DNA of 64,000 nt from DATKUC01 sp964553615. Lineage in GTDB: Bacteria; Spirochaetota; Spirochaetia; DSM-27196; DATKUC01. Under the pieces are notes generated by a model. That model worked only from the letters and a program-made list of their open reading frames with translations, was not told where the DNA came from and searched no databases. This document shows positions 1 to 8,577 of the stretch, one piece after another. Location: positions 1-64,000 of the forward strand of contig CAZKMA010000002.1 in assembly GCA_964553615.1 (NCBI GenBank), written 5' to 3'. Both the position numbers and the translations under genes were made by a program. Position 1 is the first letter of the stretch. Each line of letters begins with the position of its first letter.

Positions 1-50
1 CTATGCCCTGCGGGATCTACTCAACGGATATCAACACGCTGCGTGATACT

Positions 51-800
51 TCAGAGAAGATGCCCCATTTTTCGCCGCTTTGTTTCAAGGTAGCCCGCGT
101 TAAATCTATTCGGATCAATCACCACTGGAATGCGGTCTGAAATGCTCACACCCTTCTCCGCCAAACGGTCAATCTTGTCAGGATTGTTCGTCATGAGCGA
201 CACCGAACGGATCTCAAGCAGTTCAATTATGCGCGCCGCGGCACCATAGTCTCGGTTCTCCGCCGGATATCCCAGATACTCATTCGCTTCGATTGTGTCC
301 AGTCCGAGGTCCTGGAGGCGATACGCCTTTATTTTGTTCAAAAGGCCAATCCCGCGCCCCTCCTGCTGCATATAAACTATAGCTCCGAAAGGCTGCTCAG
401 AAATGTAGTGGAGTGATGCTTCGAGCTGGTCCCGACAGTCGCACCGAAGAGAACCCCAGACATCTCCGGTATGGCACTGAGAATGGACTCGAACCGGACA
501 CCGTTCCGCCCCGCGAACATCACCCTTCACTACTGCGGTGTGTTCCTTCCCGTCAACACGGTCGTAGAAACCGTAAAGGACAAAGTGGCCGAATCGGGTT
601 GGAAAATCTGCGTGGGAAACGAGTGTAACATTGCTCTCAATCGGATTTCCGTTGCGGCGATTGATCTCTCCGTGCAGGTCTTCGGGTACAAAATCGGGAG
701 TGCCCGACATCTTACCTGCAAACTCGCCGTGCTCGGGCGTGGTAGATGATTCATGGTGGTAGGTTCTTTTTATGTCCAGGTCATCGTAATTTCTGCTCAT
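51..800 (-). CDS. ribA: GTP cyclohydrolase II
   Basis: Cytosolic enzyme of the first step of riboflavin synthesis; opens the imidazole ring of GTP and releases formate and pyrophosphate. The 249-residue protein has the zinc-binding CHTGDVWGSLRCDC stretch (Cys-x10-Cys-x-Cys) near residue 110 and the nucleotide-binding QEGRGIGL motif near 146. The first ~55 residues are not part of the usual domain. The dihydroxybutanone phosphate synthase (RibB) domain often fused to RibA is absent. The ATG at 800 is preceded by GGAG at a spacing of 9. Divergent from a RibD reductase gene, which supports a riboflavin role. I saw no FMN riboswitch consensus in the 127-bp gap. Confidence 0.93.
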   Translation of the reverse strand: MSRNYDDLDIKRTYHHESSTTPEHGEFAGKMSGTPDFVPEDLHGEINRRNGNPIESNVTLVSHADFPTRFGHFVLYGFYDRVDGKEHTAVVKGDVRGAERCPVRVHSQCHTGDVWGSLRCDCRDQLEASLHYISEQPFGAIVYMQQEGRGIGLLNKIKAYRLQDLGLDTIEANEYLGYPAENRDYGAAARIIELLEIRSVSLMTNNPDKIDRLAEKGVSISDRIPVVIDPNRFNAGYLETKRRKMGHLL

Positions 801-838
801 ATGTTTCGTCTCCGGCGCCCGTGAGCGCCGTTGTCAAA

Positions 839-865
839 GGTATAAACCCCCTACGCTACAGTCAA
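839..865 (-). promoter_or_regulatory. Candidate ribA promoter
   Basis: On the minus strand TTGACT (865-860) is followed after 15 bases by TATACC or after 17 bases by TACCTT. The spacing is acceptable for a sigma-70-type promoter reading into ribA. Weak call based on consensus only. Confidence 0.3.
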
Positions 866-927
866 GTTCAGTCATCGGCAAAACCGTCGGCAATTCCCGT
901 CACGAGTGTCGTCAGCAGGGGGGTGGC

Positions 928-1680
928 TTGAATCAGCCGCACGAACGATTTATTATGAGAATCGTGACAGAATCATCACCGAGAATAACTCTGAGCTTCG
1001 CGCAAAGCCTTGACGGGAGGATAGCAACCCGCACGGGCGTGTCCCGGTGGATCTCAGGCGGCGCCACTCTTACGCTTGCGCACCGTCTCCGGCGGGACTC
1101 CGATGCTGTACTCGTTGGCATCGGCACGGTTATTGCGGACGATCCGGAGTTGACATGCAGGCTGGATGCCGACGGAAACGTGGCGCCATCCGGAGGGACA
1201 ATCATTTCAGAGGAGACGCCCAGCCGCATTGTCGTGGATACTGCGCTCCAGATTCCAACCACGTGCAGATTGGTGGATACGGCTCGTTCAATTCCGACAA
1301 TTGTGCTGTGCAGCGTGGTATCCGCCGGCAGCTCGAGGGCTGCTGCACTCGAACAACTCGGCGTACGCGTCGCGGGTATGGAAACAGACTCGGACGGGCA
1401 CATTGCCCCGGGGATGATTGCTGCGTGGGTCCACAACTCAGGGTTCCGTACGCTCATGATCGAAGGTGGACGAAAGATTCTTACAAGCTTTCTTCGCGAG
1501 CGCCTGGTAGACCGAATGGTGGTTGTGACCGCTCCGCTCATTATCGGCGAGGGAGTGTCGGCAATCGGTGACCTTGGTGTTTCTGATCTCGCTGATGCCT
1601 ACCGTGCAGATTCTGTTTCGACGAGAAGAGCGGGCCAGGACATGGTGTGGGATCTCCGCTTTCGCAGGGTTGCCGGTTAG
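928..1680 (+). CDS. RibD C-terminal-type pyrimidine reductase (no deaminase domain)
   Basis: Likely 5-amino-6-(5-phosphoribosylamino)uracil reductase of riboflavin synthesis, NADPH-dependent and DHFR-like in fold. The 250 residues begin directly with the reductase signature (ITLSFAQSLDGRIAT, then DSDAVLVGIGTVIADDPELTCR, and EGGRKILTSFL near residue 180). The N-terminal deaminase of bifunctional RibD (HAE and PCxxxxxC zinc ligands) is absent, so a separate deaminase must be elsewhere. The TTG at 928 is chosen because AGGGGGG lies just upstream; an in-frame ATG at 955 has no ribosome-binding site. Divergent neighbour of ribA. A related DHFR-family reductase of other function cannot be excluded. 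Confidence 0.8.
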   Translation: MNQPHERFIMRIVTESSPRITLSFAQSLDGRIATRTGVSRWISGGATLTLAHRLRRDSDAVLVGIGTVIADDPELTCRLDADGNVAPSGGTIISEETPSRIVVDTALQIPTTCRLVDTARSIPTIVLCSVVSAGSSRAAALEQLGVRVAGMETDSDGHIAPGMIAAWVHNSGFRTLMIEGGRKILTSFLRERLVDRMVVVTAPLIIGEGVSAIGDLGVSDLADAYRADSVSTRRAGQDMVWDLRFRRVAG

Positions 1681-1707
1681 CAACGGGTATGGTCGGGCGG
1701 ATGGTAT

Positions 1708-2208
1708 CTACTCCTGAAGCTCCTGGACTAGCGCATCGAAAATGGTAACCATGTCTATGGTGGTTTTGCGTAGACGGGCGGCGAGTATTTTTGCCAGAGC
1801 ACGTGTTACGGGTAATCCCACTTCCGGGTGTTCGTCGCCAAGCGACAGAAAGTCCTTCTTTTCGATCACCAGAAACTCTGAGTCCTCACGGGTAACTACC
1901 GTTGCCGATCGCTTGTCGTCATCGACCAGTGCAAGTTCTCCGAAAAACACATTGTCGGATGCACGGAGAACGACCACTGTGTAGTCATCGCCTGCGCGCG
2001 TTCGCTTCCGGATCTCGACGGCACCGGAGTAGACAATGTACATCTCACTCCCGACATCACCCTCGGCTATGATTTCCTTGTTCCCGGCAAATGATCGCAC
2101 CCTGCATATCGCGCGTAATCTCGCAAGTTGTTCAGCGTTGTCCCGGACGGCCGCGAACAGCGGGATCTGCTTCAATCGAAGCAGTATGGATTCATCCGTT
2201 GCGTCCAT
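1708..2208 (-). CDS. Cyclic-nucleotide-binding domain protein, no DNA-binding domain
   Basis: A 166-residue, single CRP/FNR-type sensor domain. The phosphate-binding cassette FFGELALVDDDKRSATV (residues ~88-104) keeps the Glu and the RxAT arginine needed to hold cAMP, so ligand binding looks intact. No helix-turn-helix follows; the C-terminal helices end at the stop. The ATG at 2208 is preferred over an upstream in-frame start because GGAGG lies 9 bases before it. The start lies inside the last codons of the K+ channel gene (17-bp overlap), which implies co-translation and probably joint function: a detached nucleotide sensor for the channel. The channel link is inference. Confidence 0.8.
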   Translation of the reverse strand: MDATDESILLRLKQIPLFAAVRDNAEQLARLRAICRVRSFAGNKEIIAEGDVGSEMYIVYSGAVEIRKRTRAGDDYTVVVLRASDNVFFGELALVDDDKRSATVVTREDSEFLVIEKKDFLSLGDEHPEVGLPVTRALAKILAARLRKTTIDMVTIFDALVQELQE

Positions 2209-3409
2209 CCAACTGGACCTCCGATCGTTCGAGCAGAATCCCCAGGGAGTACTGCTGGATAATGTATTCATCACGCGGGAGAAAGACCGGCCTGTTCACC
2301 TCCAGTTCCTTCACCTTCTGCAGATTGTTTATGAGCTGCGATACGTCCGACGTCTTCTGCGCCTCACGAAGCGATTCCATTTTCATGCGATGCGGTGATC
2401 CGGTGTTTTCGAGCACGCCGATAAGGACCCGATCTCCCATGTTGCTCACCGAACGGCGGTACTCCAGATACGCGTTGCCCACGAACGATGAAGGGATCTC
2501 TTCGGTTACCAGGTGAGAGATCCCTTCTCCGCCCGCCAGCAGTGCGTGGATAATGTGAGAGACTCCATTCGTCGCCGAGCTGTTCGCTATCATCTGTCGG
2601 GCAAAATCTCTTATGTGCAGGATTTCGTCACACATTGCCTGTCTGAGGTAGCTCTCGTACTTGCGATCGAGGATCTCGGCGCAGATGTAGATGTATTTTG
2701 CCATTGCACGAATCGTGAGCACCGTCATTACGGTCTTTGAATCAACCTCGCTCACCGCGCTGCTCTCGAGCGTATCTGCAAGAACGATAACCTTTTTCGC
2801 CTCCCGGATGTTTGCCCGGCTCAATGCAAGCTCTGAGAAGTAGTCGCCATGCACGAACTTCAGACCCTTCAGGTCCATATCTTCGCGCAACTCCTCTACC
2901 TTCTCAGCGTCGACATTGGAAACCAGAACGATCTTGTCGGACGAGAGATCGCGTGCCACCCGGAGGATGTCGAATAGCGTCTCTTTCATATCGCTCTTCC
3001 ACCCACAGATGACGAGGTGACCCTTCACCCGTCGGTAGTCCATAAGTCCTCTCCTCGCTTTCGTATTCCGTTCCACCAATAAGGATGCGAGAGATCCGGA
3101 CAGGAGACTCATCGCACCGACACCGAATAGTATGGTGATGACTGCCACCACCCTGCCGCCAGTAGTGACAGGGACCTTGTCCCCGTAGCCGGTGGTGCTG
3201 AACGTAATGATTGCCCACCACAAACCATCGAGGAAATTGAGGAATTCCTTGTTCCGTTTCTCCTCGAACAGCACCATGAACGCGCTTGCTGCGATGAAGA
3301 AGATCACGAAGATGACGACGGGTTTGGTGTACTGCGATGTACGCAGAGACAACAGGACCCGTTCCATTCTGCGCTTCATAGTCCCCCTACCTCGACCTAT
3401 CATATTCAT
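2192..3409 (-). CDS. Two-TM potassium channel with RCK (TrkA-N) domain
   Basis: Membrane K+ channel. One hydrophobic helix (residues ~28-48), a pore loop with selectivity filter TTGYGD (72-77), a second helix (~85-110), then a cytoplasmic Rossmann-type RCK domain starting near GHLVICGW (~130). A long C-terminal region (to residue 405) includes a probable TrkA-C-like part. The usual last glycine of the GxGxxG nucleotide motif is not obvious, so NAD binding is uncertain. Start ambiguous: ATG 3409 has AGGGG close by, and in-frame ATG 3379 follows GGTAGGGGG. The overlapping downstream cyclic-nucleotide-binding gene suggests gating by cAMP or cGMP through a partner protein. Confidence 0.85.
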   Translation of the reverse strand: MNMIGRGRGTMKRRMERVLLSLRTSQYTKPVVIFVIFFIAASAFMVLFEEKRNKEFLNFLDGLWWAIITFSTTGYGDKVPVTTGGRVVAVITILFGVGAMSLLSGSLASLLVERNTKARRGLMDYRRVKGHLVICGWKSDMKETLFDILRVARDLSSDKIVLVSNVDAEKVEELREDMDLKGLKFVHGDYFSELALSRANIREAKKVIVLADTLESSAVSEVDSKTVMTVLTIRAMAKYIYICAEILDRKYESYLRQAMCDEILHIRDFARQMIANSSATNGVSHIIHALLAGGEGISHLVTEEIPSSFVGNAYLEYRRSVSNMGDRVLIGVLENTGSPHRMKMESLREAQKTSDVSQLINNLQKVKELEVNRPVFLPRDEYIIQQYSLGILLERSEVQLDGRNG

Positions 3410-3517
3410 CGGCCCCTGAGCCCGTTCAGATTACCCCTTGTCAACTGCGCGTCGAACACAGCCAGGTTCGGAGAAATCAGGTTGGATTAAGTATTATCAA
3501 CCGAAACGGTCGCCGAT

Positions 3518-5944
3518 TCAGGTGGTTTCTGCGGGTTCCCGCATTTCAGGCAGCGTAAAACAATAGTCACGGAACTCTTCAAACGCGGCTCTCACCTTGT
3601 CAAGCTGCAAGATCGCGTCATCGGTACTTCCTTCTCGGGCAATCTGCTCGAGCATTGCGGCAGCATCCCCGAGTCTCTTGATCTCGAGGTTCCAGGATCC
3701 CCCCTTGATTGCATGAGCCTCGACTACTGCAGCATGCGGGTTTCCGTTTTCGAGGTTGTCCCGGATCTGGACGAGCTGTTCCTCGATTCTGCCAATAAAC
3801 TCCCGAACGATTCGGCGTACAACGTCAGACTTTCCCATGAACGCTTCGACAGCTCCGGAGAAGTTGAATATTGCGTCGTCGTATACCGCAGGCTTCGCGC
3901 CACTTGCGACTCGATCGGTCCCGGACTTTCGAGGGGTTGGGGATGATTTTGACGAAGGATTGCCGTCAGGCTCGGAGTGTACCCACTTCAGAATAACCGG
4001 CACAACGTCGCGGGTCCGGAAAGGTTTGGTAAGAAAGTCGTTCATCCCGAATTCCATGCATCGTTCGCGTTCTCCTTTCATTGCATTTGCCGTTACGGCA
4101 ACAATAGGCACCGAAATCCCTGCCCGTCTGATTTCCCGGGATGCTTCATACCCGTTCATCTCCGGCATCTGCACGTCCATGAAGATAAGATCGAACTGCT
4201 GCTTCCGAGTGGCCTCGAAAGCCTCCCTGCCGTTGTTCGCCAGAGTTACTGTATGACCCAGCCGAACGAGAATGGTCTTGAAGAGCTCCTGGTTGACCAT
4301 GTGGTCCTCGGCAACCAGGATCCGGGCTTTTCGCTGCGGCTCGGCCGGCTCCAGCGAAGCGAGAGGCACTACCTCCTGGGGTTCGTCTTCGACAGAGGCC
4401 AGGTCCATGTCGCTCGAGAGCGCTCCTGCAAGTGCGTCGTAGAGTTCCCGGATCTTGAGCGGCTTGTTCACGTACGCGTTGAACCAGCCAAGAAGCTTCA
4501 TCTTGGTCTCCCCGCTCACCATCCCGGTTGGACTCATCAGGATCAATCGCGTTGAATTGATGCCCTTGTCTGCGTTGACTTCACTTGCAAATTGCCAGCC
4601 ATCCATGCCGGGCAGCATAAGGTCGACGAGCGCAACGTCGAACGGGTGATTGCCTGCCGCCCGGGCGTGCATGAGTTCGAGTGCCGCCGGGCCGCTCGTT
4701 GCTTCCTCGACATTGTTGAACCAGCGAGAGAGATAGCGCCGAGTCTGTTTCCGGAACGTTTCATTGTCGTCGACGAGCAGCGCAGACTTTTCTGCGAATC
4801 GGGGCAACAGCTTGCGGCAGGTCTTTTCGTCGCCGTGACGACCTTCGAACGGAATGAGAAACCAGAAAGTGGATCCCCGCCCTTCCTGGCTCTTGACGCC
4901 GATGGTACCGTTCATGAGTTTCACCAGGCTACGGCTGATCGAAAGACCGAGTCCCGAACCGCCGAAACGGCGAGTCGTTGTCGAATCCACTTGAGTAAAG
5001 GCTTGAAAAAGTCTTGCCAGCTTCTCCTGCGGTATGCCGATTCCGGTGTCTACAACCTCAAACAGAATGGTTGCGCTGTCTTCCTTCCGTTCAATGGGCT
5101 CGACACGGATCATCACTTCGCCTTCCTTCGTGAACTTGACCGAATTGTTCACAAGGTTGACAATTATCTGGCGAAGTCGAACCGGATCGCCCACCACAAT
5201 ATCCGGAAGCTCAGGATCGAGATACAGGACGACTTCAAGCGCCTTCTTGTGAGCCTCCATGCTTACCATGTCCACTGCATCTTCGGTCATGGTGAACAGA
5301 TCGAAAGCTATGTTCTCCAGGCTCAGCTTTCCCGCCTCTATTTTTGAGAAATCCAGAATGTCGTTGATGAGCCCGAGAAGTACTTCAGCCGAAAATCTCA
5401 CCTGTTGCGCATATTCGCGCTGTTCGTCGTCCAGGACGGTTTCAAGCAGGAGTTCGGTCATACCGGTTATGGTGTGGATTGGTGTGCGGATTTCGTGACT
5501 CATGTTGGCAAGGAAGGCACTCTTTGTTCGTGTTGCACGTTCCGCGAACTCTTTTGCCCGGCGCAGCCGCTCGGCGTCCACCTTCTGCTCAGTAACATCC
5601 TCGATGAAGCCAAAGATGAAGGGTGAATGTTCCGAGGAAAGCACGTGAGTTATGTCGATGCGCCACCACGCGTCTGTACTGTCTTTACGCTGGTACCGGC
5701 CAAATGATCTCAACCGGCTGGTATCCCCCACTACCAGGGATGAAAACTCGTCCTGGAAAATCGCCCGATCGTCGGGATGAATGAACTGTATGAGTTCGCT
5801 GTCCCGGAGTTCGACTTCCGTGAAGCCGAGCATTGACTGAAGGGCGCGGTTTGTATACAGCGGCCTCCCGGCATTATCCATAATGAGGATGCCGACGGGA
5901 GCGTTGTCGAATATTACCTGGAAGTGACGTCCGAACGATGGCAC
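3518..5944 (-). CDS. Hybrid histidine kinase: PAS-HisKA-HATPase-REC-REC-HPt
   Basis: An 808-residue soluble phosphorelay protein with no membrane segments. Order: PAS with PAC tail (1-125), HisKA with NMSHEIRTP (phospho-His near 150), HATPase_c with NLVNNSVKF and a GGSGLGLSI G-box (~250-375), first receiver (LVDDNE, VDLMLPGMDG), second receiver (VAEDH, FMDVQMPEMNG), and C-terminal HPt with EAHAIKGGS (phospho-His ~740). All phosphotransfer residues look present. The GTG start follows GGAGG at 11 bases. It lies 16 bp after the REC-STAS-REC regulator gene and is probably co-transcribed with it. The sensed signal is unknown; the single PAS domain points to a cytosolic cue. Confidence 0.92.
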   Translation of the reverse strand: MPSFGRHFQVIFDNAPVGILIMDNAGRPLYTNRALQSMLGFTEVELRDSELIQFIHPDDRAIFQDEFSSLVVGDTSRLRSFGRYQRKDSTDAWWRIDITHVLSSEHSPFIFGFIEDVTEQKVDAERLRRAKEFAERATRTKSAFLANMSHEIRTPIHTITGMTELLLETVLDDEQREYAQQVRFSAEVLLGLINDILDFSKIEAGKLSLENIAFDLFTMTEDAVDMVSMEAHKKALEVVLYLDPELPDIVVGDPVRLRQIIVNLVNNSVKFTKEGEVMIRVEPIERKEDSATILFEVVDTGIGIPQEKLARLFQAFTQVDSTTTRRFGGSGLGLSISRSLVKLMNGTIGVKSQEGRGSTFWFLIPFEGRHGDEKTCRKLLPRFAEKSALLVDDNETFRKQTRRYLSRWFNNVEEATSGPAALELMHARAAGNHPFDVALVDLMLPGMDGWQFASEVNADKGINSTRLILMSPTGMVSGETKMKLLGWFNAYVNKPLKIRELYDALAGALSSDMDLASVEDEPQEVVPLASLEPAEPQRKARILVAEDHMVNQELFKTILVRLGHTVTLANNGREAFEATRKQQFDLIFMDVQMPEMNGYEASREIRRAGISVPIVAVTANAMKGERERCMEFGMNDFLTKPFRTRDVVPVILKWVHSEPDGNPSSKSSPTPRKSGTDRVASGAKPAVYDDAIFNFSGAVEAFMGKSDVVRRIVREFIGRIEEQLVQIRDNLENGNPHAAVVEAHAIKGGSWNLEIKRLGDAAAMLEQIAREGSTDDAILQLDKVRAAFEEFRDYCFTLPEMREPAETT

Positions 5945-5960
5945 GCTTTGCCGAACCTCC

Positions 5961-7226
5961 CTAAAAGTTCATCTTCAGTACTTCTATGGCCTTGCGCCGA
6001 ATGCCTTCGGGCTTGAGAGGTTTTATGAGATAGCTGGTCACGCCAAACCGGAGAGCCTTCAGGACGGTCTCACGTTTGGAAAGAGCTGAGAGGACAATGA
6101 TGCGGGCGTCGGTCGGATTCCTGGAAAGCTCTTCCATGACCTGAAACCCATCCATTTCCGGCATCATCAGGTCAAGAAAGATGAGATCCACGTTGCGGGA
6201 TTCACTATCGTCCATGAACTTCCTGCCGTTGTCGTAGGTCAGGATGGTGAAACTCGTGTCAGAAAACGCGACCTTGATCAGTTCCTGGATAATGACATCG
6301 TCATCTACGACCGAGATCCGCACATTCCTGTCCAGCTCCGTTAAATCGAAGGTTGTTGCAGTTTTCACCTCGTCCTGGAAGTGGAGATGAATACTCTCCT
6401 CCCGGGCTTTCTTGGGGACGGCGGCCTTCAGGAACTCCGCCTGTACGGTGTTGCTCTTGCCGTCCAGAAAGGTCCCGGTTTTGCGGCCCAGCAGACCGTC
6501 CATGGCCTGCTCGAGGTTATTCGTCACCTCGATTTCCGCGTATTCCGGACGCGAGCTCACGAACTTCTTCACGATGTCGGAATTGGTGAGTACTTTCACG
6601 AATCGGTGTTTGATCTTCGATGCGTCGGTGAGGATTGAAAACAATGAACCGAGCTTCAGACTGTCGTCCGCGGTCACTTTGATGTTTGACATCATAACAA
6701 GCACTTTTGGCGCGGAAACTTCGTACAGATCCACAAGCTCGGCGATCTTGTACCGGAGGAGCTCTATCTTTTCCTTGTTGAGCCCCTCTGCTATCTCAAT
6801 AAACAGAATTTCATCATTGAAATGAGCTTCCAGGATACAGGGAGTGTCGTCCATGGTAATCGAGACGCCCAGAAGCTCGCTGATCGCCTTCAGAAGCGCG
6901 TCTATTTTCACGGGTTTCGTAAAGAACTTCCGGACGTTGTATTGGGCTACCTCGAGGATCTTGTCCCTGTCGACCTTGGAAGAGATCATGATTACCGGGA
7001 TCGGAGCGGTGTTGGGATCACTTCGCTTCGTCTGGAGGAGATCCACTGAACTCTTCCGTGAAAGGTAGTAGTCCATGATGAGCAAGTCCGGCGTTTCGTT
7101 TCTGAGCTTCACCGAGCCGTCAAGACCGTTCACGCCAAACTGCACATCGAAGCCGTATTCGGAGAGCTTCTTCCCGAGGTAGTCACGGAAAAGCGCAGAC
7201 TCGTCTACTACGAGAATTTTTTTCAT
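5961..7226 (-). CDS. REC-STAS-like-REC response regulator
   Basis: A 421-residue protein with two receiver domains and no DNA-binding or enzymatic output. The first receiver (1-120) begins ILVVDES and has the likely phospho-Asp in LLIMDYY; the second (~305-421) has VVDDD and FLDLMMPEMDG with a KPL lysine loop. Between them residues ~130-265 read like a STAS or anti-sigma-antagonist fold (alternating short strands and helices, VLVMMSNIKVTADDSL), an assignment made by eye. Start ATG 7226 has GGGAG about 10 bases upstream. Followed by the hybrid kinase gene, its probable phosphodonor. Output may be protein-protein interaction and not transcription. Confidence 0.82.
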   Translation of the reverse strand: MKKILVVDESALFRDYLGKKLSEYGFDVQFGVNGLDGSVKLRNETPDLLIMDYYLSRKSSVDLLQTKRSDPNTAPIPVIMISSKVDRDKILEVAQYNVRKFFTKPVKIDALLKAISELLGVSITMDDTPCILEAHFNDEILFIEIAEGLNKEKIELLRYKIAELVDLYEVSAPKVLVMMSNIKVTADDSLKLGSLFSILTDASKIKHRFVKVLTNSDIVKKFVSSRPEYAEIEVTNNLEQAMDGLLGRKTGTFLDGKSNTVQAEFLKAAVPKKAREESIHLHFQDEVKTATTFDLTELDRNVRISVVDDDVIIQELIKVAFSDTSFTILTYDNGRKFMDDSESRNVDLIFLDLMMPEMDGFQVMEELSRNPTDARIIVLSALSKRETVLKALRFGVTSYLIKPLKPEGIRRKAIEVLKMNF

Positions 7227-7248
7227 GGATCCAGTTCTCCCGACCTAT

Positions 7249-7278
7249 GTTATAGGCCAAACGGGCGCTGTTGTGCAA
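7249..7278 (-). promoter_or_regulatory. Candidate promoter of the regulator-kinase operon
   Basis: Minus strand: TTGCAC (7278-7273), 18 bases, TATAAC (7254-7249). A short inverted repeat CCTAT-AAC-ATAGG straddles the -10 box and could be an operator. Confidence 0.4.
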
Positions 7279-7297
7279 CCAAAAAGCAATCCGCGAG

Positions 7298-7323
7298 GAC
7301 ACGGTTCGAAGACACGGTTCGTT
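7298..7323. repeat. 13-bp tandem direct repeat abutting a -35 box
   Basis: Two consecutive copies, GACACGGTTCGAA and GACACGGTTCGTT, identical at 11 of 13 bases. The second overlaps the start of the TTGACA -35 box of the gene at 7373. The position fits an activator or repressor bound to direct repeats. Confidence 0.5.
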
Positions 7324-7350
7324 GACAGCGTACACCGTCGCGGGTAGGAT
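7322..7350 (+). promoter_or_regulatory. Promoter of the exported protein gene at 7373
   Basis: TTGACA (7322-7327, perfect -35), 17-base spacer, TAGGAT (7345-7350). AGGAGG at 7361-7366 then leads to the GTG start at 7373. Confidence 0.65.
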
Positions 7351-7372
7351 GATGCGGTTCAGGAGGTAGTTC

Positions 7373-8524
7373 GTGAAGACAGCCCGTGTATCCGCCATCC
7401 TTTTGGCACTCGCGCTCTGTTCCACGGGTTGGGTTTTTGCCCAAAACGCAGGTAACCAGGATGTGCATCTGAGTGTATCGCCTCGACTCTGGGGACTCGA
7501 TTTCGGCATTGGAGCTTCGAAGTGGCATCTTGTCCCGAACCTCAACACAACGCTCTCCGTCCTTGCGGGCGGCGCATGGGATAACAAGGGCTACTTTCGC
7601 AATCCGGACGGCTCTCCGTATACGGGGACGCTTCTGGATCCTGCGAACTCCCCGTATTACGACCGGCTCAATCTCATGTGGAGAATGGGGGTGACGCAGG
7701 GGATCATCGGGAATCCCGCGCTCCCGCAGGACCTTCTTTCCGGGTTTCTATTCGCCCAGGCAGGGTTTTCGCGGCCCCTCGATGCCTCGACTACAACGCA
7801 ACTCCTGTTTTATCCCGATACGCCTGGATCGACCCCCGTTCATAGCCAGTCCGGTGACGACGCCCACGTATCACTTCTCGTCGGATTGCAGGCAAACACC
7901 CTCTCACAGAACGACACCACGAATACTACGAGCGGCTACCTGCTTGAAGGATCTCTCGAAGCTGCGCCGGGCTGGCTCGTGAACTTCGCGACTGCAAATG
8001 TGGATTATTGGCGGACGAACGTAACCGCCAAGTATTTTCTCCCCATTTACGCTCTTGATCCTGTCGCCGGCAAAAACAGATTTTCCCTCTACCTGGCGGA
8101 GCGATTCGAAGCAGACTACATCTGGGGCTCCTCAATACCGCTCTCGGCAGTTCAGCAACTCGGAGGCACGAATCCGGTGGACGGGCTCGGCGACGCGGTA
8201 CGTGGGCTCGAGAAGAACCGGTATTCGGCGAATCTCAAGATAGTGAATAATCTGGAGCTGCGTGCAAACCTTCCGGCGCTGGTTTATCCGGCCATCATAC
8301 CGACCGTTCTCGCCTTCCTCGATGCCGGTTACTACAACGGCCTTCCGGGTGCCCCTGCCGGTTCAACGACGAGTGGATACGCGGTATCCACCGGGTTGGG
8401 TGTGAGTCTCCATGTCACGGGGCTTGGAGATCTCGCGGCTTACACGGAGTACCTGCTGCATGGAACACTGGTTACCGGAGGTGCATGGACTCCTCTTGCG
8501 CTCTCGCTGGGCCTCCAGTTCTAA
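7373..8524 (+). CDS. Exported protein, probable outer-membrane beta-barrel, unknown function
   Basis: A 383-residue protein with a clear signal peptide (MKTARVSAILLALALCSTGWVFAQ, cleavage after AFAQ-like site near residue 24). The mature part is rich in Gly, aromatic residues and alternating hydrophobic stretches and ends in LSLGLQF; a terminal Phe is common in outer-membrane barrels. No catalytic motif recognised. GTG start with AGGAGG six bases upstream, behind a strong promoter preceded by tandem repeats. The downstream phosphohexomutase starts 53 bp later and may be read through. Barrel topology is inference from residue pattern. Confidence 0.7.
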   Translation: MKTARVSAILLALALCSTGWVFAQNAGNQDVHLSVSPRLWGLDFGIGASKWHLVPNLNTTLSVLAGGAWDNKGYFRNPDGSPYTGTLLDPANSPYYDRLNLMWRMGVTQGIIGNPALPQDLLSGFLFAQAGFSRPLDASTTTQLLFYPDTPGSTPVHSQSGDDAHVSLLVGLQANTLSQNDTTNTTSGYLLEGSLEAAPGWLVNFATANVDYWRTNVTAKYFLPIYALDPVAGKNRFSLYLAERFEADYIWGSSIPLSAVQQLGGTNPVDGLGDAVRGLEKNRYSANLKIVNNLELRANLPALVYPAIIPTVLAFLDAGYYNGLPGAPAGSTTSGYAVSTGLGVSLHVTGLGDLAAYTEYLLHGTLVTGGAWTPLALSLGLQF

Positions 8525-8577
8525 GCTTCAGTTCGCCGCAAATCATTGCATGCGTCCGTGCATCGTGAGGAGGGCTC

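Noticed and set aside
801..927. FMN riboswitch before ribA/ribD
   Set aside because: The conserved RFN-element blocks are not recognisable in either strand of this 127-bp gap.
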